Source of the DNA: Hortaea werneckii
Lineage: Eukaryota > Ascomycota > Dothideomycetes > Mycosphaerellales > Teratosphaeriaceae
Length of the DNA: 64,000 nucleotides
NCBI GenBank assembly: GCA_037044905.1
Contig: JBAOKB010000037.1
Location: forward strand, 744,001 to 808,000
Reading direction: 5' to 3'
The notes beneath the pieces were generated by a model that was not told the DNA's origin, searched no databases, and was given only the letters and a program-made list of their open reading frames with translations. How positions within the stretch are numbered: the stretch's first letter is position 1; each line of letters starts with the position of its first letter. This document shows, piece by piece, positions 54,042 through 64,000 of the stretch. The position numbers and the translations under genes were made by a program.

Positions 54042-56090
54042 TTACTGCGTCGGAGCCGCCCAATCCGGGCCCTCAGCAGTGTAAAGGTCCGGGTTGGCCT
54101 TCACACAGACGGGACCGTTCTCGTTGGCGTAGTTGTCCACGCTGCGGATCTCGAAGAACTCGGAGCCGACGGTGGTAGGGGCATAGAAGACGTTGAAGGG
54201 GTCGAAACGCTTCTTCAGCTCCAGGAGGCGCGGGTAGAAGCTGCCGAAGAAGGACCACTGGAAGTTGGGCTCGAGGAGGTCGCCCTCGTTGCCGTACGAG
54301 CCAGCGCCGGGCGTCAGCTCGCGCAGGTCCTGCACTAGACCGGTGGTGAAGTTCTTGCGGGCTTCGGTGATCTCGGCGCCGGATTGAGTGAAGTCTACAG
54401 TGTCGCCAATGATGATGTAGGCGACGGCCTCACGCCATGCAGGGTTGACCGCGTTATCCTGGCGGCCACCGCGGTCGTAGGTGGGTGCAATGTTGTATGG
54501 AAGGACGACGTTGCCAGCCTGGACCATCTCCCATAGCTTGTCGAAGGTTTGGTCGAAAAGATCGCCGTTGAAGTTGTCCCTTGGAACGAGACGGTTGCTC
54601 GTGATGCTGCCGTAGTTGTTGGCGCTTCCGTTGGTCAGGGCGTTGTTCGCCACGCCGGCCCACGTATCGTAGTGGTTCCATGTTACGTTCAGGTCGATGC
54701 CAAGGTCCTTAATGTCGTCCATCCACGGCTGGATGATCGACTTGGCGTCATCCAGCGACTGGTTTGGAGCGATCAAAGGGTTCATCAGGAAAGTCCGGCC
54801 ACCATCGGCGGCAGGGACCACATTCAAGTAGGAGTAGAGACCCATGTCGGCGAAGCGTGGGAAGTAGCTCAACCAGGACTTCATCGCTTGTTTGAAAGTG
54901 CTCTCGGACACGTCAGCAGGGTAAGAGAAGCTCCAGCCAGCCGTCGCAGCTTGCACTGGCGGGTAGGCCTTGACAGTGACGGACGTCACTACACCCCAAG
55001 CAGCAGCACCGCCACCACGGAGTGCCCAGAAGAGATCACTGTTCTCGTTTTCGCTTGCTGTGACGAAGCGTCCATCAGAGGTGACGACATCAATGGACAG
55101 CACTTGGTCGGCACCCATTCCAAGCAGCGGAGTCAAAGGCGAGTGTCCACCGCCCTGGAACCAACCACCGAGAATACCAACAGTAACGCAAAGGCCTCCA
55201 ATGGTAGTGGCGTCATTCTGGTGGGCGAAATCGTAAAGCTCGAAACCCTGAACGCCGGCACCAGCCTTGATGGCAGCGCCCGACCAGCTGGAGCCGCTGT
55301 AGTTAGGAATGAAGGTCATGTCCTTCATGCCGTGCATCCACACACTGAGGGAGCCAGCGCCCGAAGACTTGCCAAGGAAATCATGGCCAGTGTTCTTGAC
55401 GACGAATCGCACGCCAGTGTTCCGGGCAAAGTTGACAGCAAGCTGGATTTGATCGACTCTAGAGGCCTTGACGGTGTACGAAGGGTAGCCACCTTGGGTG
55501 CATCCCTCGGTGTCAAACAGAGAAGGAGGCTGGCAAGTCAAGCCAACCTGAGATGGGCTCATAACTTCGATCGGGTCATCAGATCTAAAAAAAACTGGGT
55601 CAGTGGGCGGACTTTTTGCGGCTTAGAGGGTCTTCATCTCGTACATGAAACGTGCATTGTTCCAACTTGAGGTCAATTCGTCGCAAGCATCCTGGTCAAT
55701 CTCTCCGGTGCCGTTGGTATAGCAAACGTTGGAAAGTGGAACTGGCTCAATTAGGCCACCCAAGGTAGCCAGCTTGAGACCGTTCCACAGCCACTTTGAG
55801 GGCCACTTCTCATCACCAGGGAAGACTTTGCAGTTGTTGGGTCCAGCAAGGTCGTAGTTGGGCTGCAAGTCATGATCCTTCGTGACGTCGGTTGATGAGA
55901 TGAGGAAGGTAGAAAGGAATTCCAGAGCCTCTGCGCCGCGGACCCTTGATTGTTTGGGAAGGCGCTCGTTCAGCGCCTGAGTGATGTTCTCTGGCGTAAG
56001 GTGATCTTGTTCATATCCAAAGGATTCTGCTACCGCTGATCCTGCCAAGCAGGCGTAAGGCAAAAGCTTCAAAGAGCTGCGCATCAACAT
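54042..56090 (-). CDS. Secreted FAD-linked oxidase, isoamyl-alcohol-oxidase type
   Basis: Two exons, 55645-56090 and 54042-55584, with a 60-bp intron (GTACGA...TTTTAG); AT|A forms an Ile codon, joining NNARF-I-SDDPIEVMSP. Product 662 residues. Signal peptide MLMRSSLKLLPYACLAGSAV at the N-terminus. A family-typical CKVFPGDEKWPSKWLWNGL precedes the FAD domain: RFVVKNTGHDFLGKSSGAGS, with the likely flavin-linking His in NTGHD, and TTIGGLCVTVGILGGWFQGG followed by GGHSPLTPLLGMGADQVLS, giving a candidate second linkage at the Cys. The C-terminus holds the BBE-type segment (LKKRFDPFNVFYAPTTVGSE). Related fungal enzymes (MreA-like) oxidise isoamyl alcohol or other small alcohols or sugars outside the cell; the substrate here is unknown. 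Another ATG 72 bases upstream is possible but would bury the signal peptide. Confidence 0.88.
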
Positions 56091-58136
56091 CGTGAAGATG
56101 ATACCCGCCAAGCGAATGTGATTAAAGGATGATGTGCGATTGTAGTATGATCTTGGGTTCAAAGGACCTTTTAAAGATGCTTCCAGCTTCTCGCCCCATT
56201 GGAGACCCTAGGCTCTAACCAGACGCCGGCGTGGATCCCAGCGGATGGCTTGGCATCGGCAGTTCACACGTGGGAAGTCCCTGATGCACACGGTATGCAC
56301 GGCGGATCTGTACCCTGACTATGCGGCCGTGAGCAAAGCCACAGGTGGGCCGGTCCCCGGTGCGATTGCCTGATGCTGCAAGGCAGGCTGTGGCGGGACG
56401 AGCGGCAGAACCGGCCCACTTTACGGAGGTTGGACATGTTCAAACGAAGAGGCGGAAGCGGGCGAAGTTGTCAGTAGTGTCTCGGTGCCTGGCTTCTGCA
56501 TACCGGTGGCCAGTGGGCGGGTGGCCCTCCGGGCGGCTTATTCCTGAGCCCAGTACTCCCAGTAGTTGTAGTGTCAACCGCTTTCGACGTGAGAGACCCG
56601 TACTTTTGACTCAGCCTATCCGCATGAGGCGAGGCGGCGAGGCTGACCGACTGCTCAACCGTACCTGAAGACGGGGAGCTTGGCTGCATGCAAGAAGAAT
56701 ATGCCCACTTTATGCCCACCTTATTACCAGGCCGCGAGGACGGATTGCTGTTGCGGCGCTTGACGAGAAGCACTGTTGTGCTGGTTAGCTCCTGAACGAC
56801 TGTCTATGCACTTCGGCCTTGGTGCTGCCCGCGTTACTGGCACGGTCCTCGTCTGCCATTTCATTAGATGTTTGATGAATGATCTATCTAACTTTGCACT
56901 ACGGCTCAAGGGGAGTCGGGAAGGAGGTGGTGGCCGACGGCAATATGGCTGCGCGGCTCGGATGGGATTCCACATCCGTTTGCATTATGTGGGGAGAGGA
57001 GGCGCGGGAGGCTTCGCGAAGCGGGGGTGGTCGGGGAACTAGCCTGGTTGCCAATCAGAACCGGGCCGGCTGATATGGAAGCAACGCCGTTCCTGTCTCG
57101 AAATTCAACGTCAATCTAATAGGTGCAGGGCAGCCTCGATGGTCTATGGTGGTGAGCCACCAGGTGCGTAGCCTGCCATGCTTGCAATCGCTTGCATGCA
57201 GACATCTGACTCATGGTCATTCCCTACTAGCCCTCCAACTTGCACTTGGTACCCGTGGGTGCGTGGAAGAGGAACCGGTGGCAGCGAGGACCGGACTTGG
57301 CCGCAGTTCTGTGGTGCCTCTTGCTTCATTCTGACAGGCTCGCTTCGATGATCGTGCAACGATCCGGCTCGCATCCGTTCATCGCGGATCATCAACAGCT
57401 ATCAAGGGGCCATCGGCGGCGATCGAAACTGCTCTATTGAATCAACAGAAGTACAGAGGAAAAGGGAAAAGAAAAGGCGTTGAACAAGTTCCAAATCGCA
57501 GTTGGATGCCTAGAGTGACTATCAGTCTTTACACCAAAGCTCAATGCTGAATGCATATCGATTGAGGCGCTGCTCATATTCTGTCAACGCAGGCGGGACC
57601 TAGGGTCATCGCCAAGCAAGTCCCGAGTTCCGACTACAATCATTCGCAGGTGGGCCCGATCCCTGAGAGCATCAATGCTGAAACACCACGCGAGCGATTG
57701 CGTGGGGGCGTACCATCGAATGGGAATGATTGTCAGGGATCCAATCCTTTCGCTTAAAATGGCGAGAAGCTTTTTTGTCAACCCTGAACCGATCCAATCA
57801 ACCCTATGATTGCAGTAAATGATACCTTGACAGCCATTACGACAGCGACCTGACTCCGTTCAAACCTGAACAAGGAAATTGCCCGTCGGCCGTAGAGTAG
57901 ATGTGCACAGGTCAATTCTTCATCAAAGGAAACGCTTGATCTGATCGCCCGCCTGGGCGACCGCGGATACTGTACCCAGTGTCTGGCAACCAAGCGAGCC
58001 AGGCAAACCTAGATTCCATAAGGGCCTTCATTATGACCTCTCATGGTTGTCCGGCATATGGGCATCTTCCAGATTGACCCTTCTTCACTTACGTTGTCTT
58101 TGACAGAGTCCACAGGGGCCTGTCAGTCGTCACATC
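56091..58136. other. Intergenic, 2.0 kb, no gene seen
   Basis: Divergent upstream region of the FAD oxidase and the rhodopsin-domain gene. No repeat, RNA or coding signature was recognised. Confidence 0.5.
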
Positions 58137-59511
58137 ATGGCGGTCGAATCAAGGCAACCTGATGCCTTCGCGATCATCTTTATCTTTCTCGGTGCTGCTA
58201 CTGTCACTGTCTGCTTGCGACTGTTCGCTTGCAAGTTGCTTCGCCAATATCATTGGGGTATGTAACCGCTTGTTGTGTTTGACCAGCTGCTCGCGTACTT
58301 GGTCTTCATGAACATAAATTAAAATAGTTGCCGGCAGATGACATCCTAGTTTTCATTGCATGGGCAATCGACGTCGCACAAACAGGGACGGCCGCCGCAT
58401 GGATGAAAGCCACTTGGTATGGCTACCATTCTAGCGACGTGCCCGACTTCACCGTGGAGCAACAAGTACACCAAGCCAAGATCATGTTGGTTCAAGGACT
58501 GCTCTACAATCCGGTCCTGGGTCTCGTTAAATGGTCTATCATTGTGTTTCTGATGCGACTCGACGACAAACGCAAGATTATGTAAGTTGGATAATTGCCG
58601 TTTCAGTCGCGTCAACGATGTGCCAGAATGCTGATCGTCTTATAGAAAGTGGACACTGCGAATACTTCTGGCTGTCAACCTTGGTCATCTTATCGCAGTC
58701 TTCTTTGGTGTGGTAAGTTCTCAACACTGCAATGGACATGCCACTCGCGTACTAGGAGCCATCTTCTTTGCATGTTCCAGAGTGCACACAGACATCGCGC
58801 AATTCTAGTGCTTCACGCGACTGCTCATGCGACCCATTGTGACAAGGCAAGCTAACGATCATATCACAGCTCTTACAGTGCTCTCCCGTACACATGTACT
58901 GGGATCATTTCAGAACCGATCAGGTCGTCGATGGCCAAGTCGTAAACGACAACTATAGCTGCATCGATCAAGCAGCGTTCTCCCTGGGCACAGCGGCGAT
59001 CTCAGTCTCCACAGACATCGCGATACTCCTGGTGCCAATAGCGATCATGGTCAATCTGCAGCTACCACTCCGCCGCAAGCTGGCGGTGATCATTGTTCTC
59101 TCCCTGAGTTGGGCGGTTGCTGTCGTCGGCGCGATCCGCATCTACTTCTTCGTCAACTTCTGGTATGGCCGCTTTCCCGATCCAAACTGGAGTCTCTGGA
59201 ACACCTTATCTGGCGTGGAGAACAACGTTGCCATCATGGTGTCCTGCGCGCCATCCATCAAGGCTGTCATAACCTGGTACATGCCCCGTTTCTTCGGCAC
59301 GTCAAATGCGAGGTCGAATACAACCCCCTACCACTATCCTGGAACGTACCAGCTAAGTACGCGTCCGCGAGCCGACTCAGAAGGAGGTGTCCGGGGAAAA
59401 GGAAGTAGCACCGAAGCTATCGTCAGGAGTGAGAGTTTGGACGGGAGCGGCGAGTTCGGTGCACATTCAGAAACTACAGAGGCCAGAACGACCCAAGGTC
59501 CGGCAACATGA
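58137..59511 (+). CDS. Fungal rhodopsin-domain integral membrane protein
   Basis: Four exons: 58137-58257, 58338-58581, 58646-58712 and 58870-59511. All junctions keep frame; the first intron ends at CGGCAG so that QYHW joins DDILVFIAWAID. Product 357 residues with about seven membrane segments: the first at 12-30, then around ILVFIAWAID, NPVLGLVKWSIIVFLM, LRILLAVNLGHLIAVFFGV, a large loop with VHMYWDHF, ISVSTDIAILLVPIAIM, LAVIIVLSLSWAVAVVGAIR and NNVAIMVSCAPSIKAVITWY. The tail is hydrophilic with Ser/Thr/Glu. This is the PF20684-type family (Pth11-related in broad sense), common in plant-associated and saprotrophic ascomycetes; some members act in sensing but ligands are mostly unknown. The third intron (157 bp) is longer than the others and could hide a small exon. 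Confidence 0.82.
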
Positions 59512-61198
59512 CACGGTTTTGATTCAACCAGTGCAAGAGTTCGAAGATTTTCTTGGATTTGTAGAACACCAAAGGCTCAGTACACGATACTTGTACAGGG
59601 AACAGCACTTGACATTTGAAGGTATTCGTTTTCCATGCAACGACATATCCACGCAACCCGCAATACCATCCAGTGAACACGACACATCGAATTGAACCGT
59701 CAAACCGGCTTCCGCGCAACAATTTAGCAAGTCCATCGATTTAGTGGAGGATATGCCACCTGCCTCGAAGCCGATGAACAACAGCATGCCTGCTTAGCTC
59801 AGTAGTCAAGGCATATAATGTCAACTTTTGATTTGCCATTGGCTATCATTGAATCAGAGACTGCAAGTAGGCTGGAGGTCATACAATACGAAACACATGG
59901 CTACTTTGGCCATCAAAATGACCTGTAACAATCCACAGCCGCTCTACTGTTCACGAGCTGGACGCGTGTGAGGACATTGGATTGTATGATAGCGTAGTTG
60001 GCGTCTGCCACACAAAAGTACTTGGGAGGATTTCCTCCCAGATGATGGAGAAGGGGCAAGCAACGAGGATCGTGACAGGATTCGCGGTGTACCAGACGAG
60101 ATCAATTGCCAAGCGCGGTGTAGGCAGATTTGATAGTCAGGGTTGCAAGTGCGGAACACCGCATTTGATGGAATCTGTACATGAAAGGGGCCATCCAGCA
60201 CGATGGCTTTGGGATGTACGCCCGAGACTCAGAAGCGGCGCAGCCGTTAGCCCAGGTAGCGGATGTTGGGAAAAGTACATCAACTCTGTATTTTCTAAAA
60301 TCTCCGTCGGATCACTGTGGCATAAGCGTCATCCATCGTCAGACTTGTCACCGCCAGAGGATTAGTAGACTGAAGTCTAAGCATGTCGGAGGCAAGACGC
60401 AAGTTTCCGTTCTAATACCCCTTTCCTGATTTCTACCTTCGAACGGTCGATCTATAGGAGAAGGTCTTTGATTCGTGCGATCTTTGCTTGTGGTTTGTGG
60501 ATGCCATGCAGCCAGGAAGGCTGTTTTCCGGGGGCCCAAAATGTAAATATTAGTCTACAGCTAACCGCCTTTCTCCTCACAAAGCGTGTTCACCGATTTA
60601 CAGCACAGGCGCCAATGGCCGACATACATTACCATAGAGGCAGGCCACTGCTCGCATTCTGCTTTACGTGCTTGTGGTACAGATGTTCAGCTTCTTCTAC
60701 ATTTCCCCGTCAAGGATTTTTGAAGTCACAGAATGCCCGTAGCCTCCCTAGCCTTGAAGTGTTTGTGGTCCTTTTTTTTTTTCTTCCTTTCCCATCTTTG
60801 ATGCTTGGAAATGATCTTGAACTTATATGAGAACAAACCCGTTTTATTTTTGTGCTCCTCCTCATATGTCTGATAGACTGCTTCGCGTATCCCCTACACA
60901 TCATTTCACGAACACAAAGCGCTTCGCCAAGGTTGAAAGGTTTGAGCTCGTTTGCGGACTTCTGCATCGAGCAGGTCCTAACCAAGGAGTCCCTTTAAGG
61001 CCAGAATCACAACGATGCTTCTGCGAGCATTCATGTGCCATTCTGCCACAAAGGTCTGTGTGATGTCAAGATCGTCAGGTCCATCGATACAGCGCATCAC
61101 TGCCACATGATGTGGTGCCTAAGGGACTCGTTTTCAGCTCAGCTGCAGAAGTCACACGATAATCAAGATATCAACGTCATCTGGCACTTCATGTACTG
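59512..61198. other. Intergenic, 1.7 kb, no gene seen
   Basis: Between two plus-strand genes. It includes T10-type runs (about 60,771-60,780) and no recognisable coding region. Confidence 0.5.
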
Positions 61199-63419
61199 AT
61201 GAAGCAATCGAAAGGAAGGCAGTCAATAATACGTCAACGCATACTGGCCAAAGATTATCCTTCGTCCTTATCAGCAATCTATGCTGCCATGTCTCGATGC
61301 AGTATCAGCAACTGGCCTTTTGGCCAACAAAATGAATTGGAGGCAACTCAAGAACACGTTCTCAGGTCAGAAAAGCCATCAACGCAGATGCAGACACTCA
61401 CAGGAGGTCGCAAGCACCCGACACTAACCCCGGTCATGGATCAACCCCTATCGAAGCCATTCGCTGTTGGAGTCCCCGCCTCTGCGTCTAATCAGACACT
61501 TGGGAGCCTAGAGACCGAACAGTGGAACACCTACGAACCAAGCATCGTCGAATCCCTCGTACCATCACCGCTGCAACCTGGCCGGCGACGAGGCCAGCAA
61601 CACGAGGAAGAGCTCTCCTACCCTTCGCAGCGACCGATTATCCACCGCCCTCGCCCAACCCAATTTGCGAACCACACAGTCCCCTACCGAGGCGAGGGAT
61701 CAACCCCGACAGAAATAATCAGCCTTCCTCTGACCGCTCACCGTGATGCTGGCAACAGGTATGACCTCGATTTAGAGGCCGGAATTTCCAGATATCCTTG
61801 TCCACCTCCTCGGGTCTTGCAGACCGCGACTTCGAACCCCTCGCTTCTACCAACTGCCTTATCGTACCCCTCGTGCCCACTCCCTTCCCTGCTGGCAATA
61901 GGAGACTGGAAGTCTCCTAACAAAGCCCTCAAAACCCTCGGCGTAGTCGAAAGACCACCACGCCAACAACCCGTTCTAAACCCGCCCGTCACCCTCAAAC
62001 CTTCGATAACCCCATCGTCCTGCACAACCTCATCAACAAACCCGGCAGATCGGCATCCCAAACCCCTACCCCTCCCGCCTAGAGACCCTACTCAACCTCC
62101 GCAAAACGGACGCACAGCCTGGCTCCACGCCCTGACAGGAATGCTGGTAATCTTTAACTGCTGGGGGCTAGCGAACGCTTTCGGGCTGTTCGAAGCGTAT
62201 TACACGACTTACTACCTGCCATCCAGCTCCCCCAGCGCCGTGGCATGGGTGGGGAGTACGCAGCTCGCGCTTGTGTTCGGGCTGGGTGTGCCGGTGGGGA
62301 TGGTGGTGGATCGGGGATACTTCCGGATGATGTTCCATGGAGGGACGGTGGTGATGATTCTTGGGGTATTCGCGACGGCGTGGTGTGGGAGGTTGTGGGA
62401 AGTGTGGTTGGTTCAGGGGTTGGTGACGGGGAGTAGGGATGGGGATGGTGTTTTGTTCGGGCGTGGTGGCGTTGATGACTTGGTTTGATGAGAGGAAGAT
62501 GGGCATTGCGATGGGGCTTGGAGCGGCGGGGAGTTGTTTGGGGGGGATTGTGTATGTGTTGTTGGCGAGGCATTTTTTGGTTAGTAGAGGTTTTGCTACG
62601 ACGATGCGGATTTTGGGTGGGGTGGCGGCGGTAACGATGATACCTCCGAATCTGGTGTTCCGGATGCGACATCAGGCGCACAGGTCTTCAGTACGCAGGA
62701 CATTCGCTCCCGGGTTGAAGAGTAGGATGACCCGGCTGGCAGCTGGCTTATCATCATCATACCTTCTCGCGGCAGCCGGCATGTTCTTGACCTTTCTGGG
62801 CGTCTACTTCGGCTATTTCATGATGGTCACTTTCGCTTCGACGGAGTTGAAGATGTCGAATACTGCAGCAACAAATCTACTAATCTTTATGCTGGCCGCA
62901 AATCTGCCTGGGCGCTTCCTCCCAGCATTGATCTCGGACAAGTGTATCGGACCGCTCAACACCATCATACCCAGCATCTTCCTCAGCGCCGCAGTGATCG
63001 GCCTATGGATTGCGAGTGGAGAGCCCAACAAGGCAGCAATGATCGTTATTGCGTGCTTCTACGGGTTTGTTTCAGCTGGAATCCAGGTTCTCTATGCCCC
63101 TGCAGTGTATGCCTTCTGCCTTGAGCCGACTAGGAGCACAAATCGCTTGTCGAGTCCATCTTGCGTAGAACGACAGCCGACACAGATGGTGACGGACCGT
63201 CTGGGACTCAAAGCCGGAGGCATATTCACTTGTGTTGGTTTAGCCTGCCTCATTGGAACACCAATCGGTGGCGCTCTCATCAGTTACAGAGCCAATAGAG
63301 GGATGGATCACACATATCTGGGGGCTCAGATATTCGCGACAGTAAGCCTGATCCTTGGAGGATGTCTACTCCTGGCCAGTCGGGTGGCGAAAGTTGGATG
63401 GGAGGCTCGGAGGGCCTGA
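61199..63419 (+). CDS. MFS monocarboxylate-type transporter (one frame break)
   Basis: Intended product up to 739 residues from ATG 61199, with no clear intron. The first ~295 residues are disordered, Pro/Ser/Thr-rich and cytosolic; a later ATG is possible. Membrane helices begin at RTAWLHALTGMLVIFNCWGL with NAFGLFEAYYTTYYLPSSSP, a typical MCT/riboflavin-transporter-family N-terminus. Later: WVGSTQLALVFGLGVPVGMV, MGMVFCSGVVALMTWFDERK, GIAMGLGAAGSCLGGIVYVL, NLLIFMLAANLPGRFLPALI, AVIGLWIASGEPNKAAMIVI and IFTCVGLACLIGTPIGGALI, giving about twelve helices. After VQGLVTG a G run (62428-62431) has four bases where three fit, which shifts the frame; the next frame resumes VGMGMVFCSG without loss. 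The substrate could be a monocarboxylate or another small organic acid and cannot be told from sequence. The loop LEPTRSTNRLSSPSCVERQP is longer than usual and could be a retained intron. Confidence 0.82.
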
Positions 63420-63716
63420 GGTGCTTGCAGGCAGTTGCTGGTTAGAACAAAGGTTGAGCCTGAGGTCCAATGTAAATGAACGTGGAGGCGTCTGGGACCA
63501 TGAGAACGCAACCTGGCAGATGCCCGACAGGCGGTGGTGCCATGGCAAATATTGACTCTCTGGTCACGTGATATGATAAGATCTTCTGCTTTCGAACGAG
63601 CGAACTCTGTAAGGATTTCTTCCTTGGGCGACGGCGGCCTGGCACAAAAATTGTCTGCGTAGCCATGCGGATGCGGCCTAGCGATGACATTGTAGTCCAA
63701 CAGACAACGCCTGCTT

Positions 63717-64000
63717 TCACGTTTTGACCAAGTCCAAGATGACCATCATCCGTTCACCAGACTTTTCCATCACAGCCACAGCCTCTTCATCCTCCTTAGC
63801 ACGCTGACTTTTCTTCCTCCTCCCATCAAAAGCGACTTTCTCTCTCCTCGCCTCGATACCTCTTTCTACCACAGTCTGCAGGTCTTCACACCACTCTAAA
63901 TTTCCCGAGCGCCAGAGAAGCCGTAACAAGTCCTCAAGAAGCAGTGCCACCTTCGCATTGTCGGTTGCCGAATGGGTATTTGCCGCATGCGGCGCAAAGT
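63717..64000 (-). CDS. C-terminal end of an unidentified protein (window edge)
   Basis: The frame is open from the right edge down to a stop at 63717, giving the last ~94 residues. Visible sequence includes FAPHAANTHSATDNAKVALL, LEDLLRLLWRSGNLEWCEDL and a charged helical stretch (RREKVAFDGRRKKSQRAKED), ending MMVILDLVKT. It is amphipathic and charged, with no catalytic motif. The family was not recognised. The 5' part lies beyond the window, so start and length are unknown. The 297 bases between this stop and the transporter stop contain nothing notable. Confidence 0.5.
   Translation of the reverse strand, partial: FAPHAANTHSATDNAKVALLLEDLLRLLWRSGNLEWCEDLQTVVERGIEARREKVAFDGRRKKSQRAKEDEEAVAVMEKSGERMMVILDLVKT

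Noticed and set aside
54549..55670. 373-codon plus-strand frame opposite the FAD oxidase
   Set aside because: Composition is repetitive and no family motif appears; the minus strand holds a complete enzyme with signal peptide and intron.
1..64000. CRISPR arrays, insertion sequences, rRNA
   Set aside because: None seen; the window is intron-containing fungal nuclear DNA without spaced direct repeats or transposase-like frames.

Overview
This is nuclear DNA of a filamentous ascomycete. The genes are split by short introns (about 50-160 bp) with GTAAGT/GTATGT-type donors and YAG acceptors, and they match Pezizomycotina families: INO80 subunit Iec3, DUF3455, fungal rhodopsin-type membrane proteins, isoamyl-alcohol-oxidase-type flavoproteins and Pezizomycotina neutral trehalase. 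A dothideomycete is my best guess, but that is inference. I see no transposon, tRNA, rRNA or CRISPR array.

Layout. The left edge holds the first 31 codons of an amidohydrolase (minus strand). Region 0.9-6 kb has an orphan copy of the C-terminal region of fungal sterol glucosyltransferases, then NOP13 and IEC3, which diverge from a 393-bp promoter. Region 6-10 kb has two secreted proteins, one of them SIMPL/DUF541-like. Region 11-14 kb holds a sugar transporter of the major facilitator superfamily that carries a stop codon and an unreadable segment. Region 15-20 kb encodes a 1491-residue protein with four copies of a short DFxxFhR..GPEE-like motif. Region 20-31 kb has a short-chain dehydrogenase, a DUF3455 secreted protein, a long coiled-coil protein, a zinc-knuckle protein and an AIM24-family protein. 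Region 31-48 kb carries a half-zinc-cluster protein, HAS1 helicase, neutral trehalase, a PRELI/Ups1-like lipid-transfer protein, tryptophanyl-tRNA synthetase and GET3. Region 48-64 kb is more accessory: a frame-broken FAD oxidase, an NDUFAF2-like complex I assembly factor, an intact isoamyl-alcohol-oxidase-like enzyme, a rhodopsin-domain membrane protein, a monocarboxylate-type transporter and a partial gene at the right edge.

How the genes relate. There is no operon-like or obvious biosynthetic cluster. Ribosome biogenesis (NOP13, HAS1), translation (WRS1), tail-anchored protein targeting (GET3) and mitochondrial maintenance (PRELI, NDUFAF2-like, AIM24) are housekeeping functions that simply lie near one another.

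Main caution. Five otherwise well-conserved genes between 35 and 62.5 kb (HAS1, PRELI, WRS1, GET3, the monocarboxylate-type transporter) together contain seven 1-2 base frame breaks, nearly all in short homopolymer or GC-dinucleotide runs. On both sides of each break the protein continues in family-typical sequence. Indel errors in the assembly explain this better than loss of several essential genes. The FAD oxidase at 48.7-50.1 kb and the sugar transporter at 11-14 kb are better candidates for real pseudogenes. I did not find a convincing new biological system. The most original signals are the repeated motif in the 1491-residue protein, the orphan glucosyltransferase tail and the half zinc cluster.
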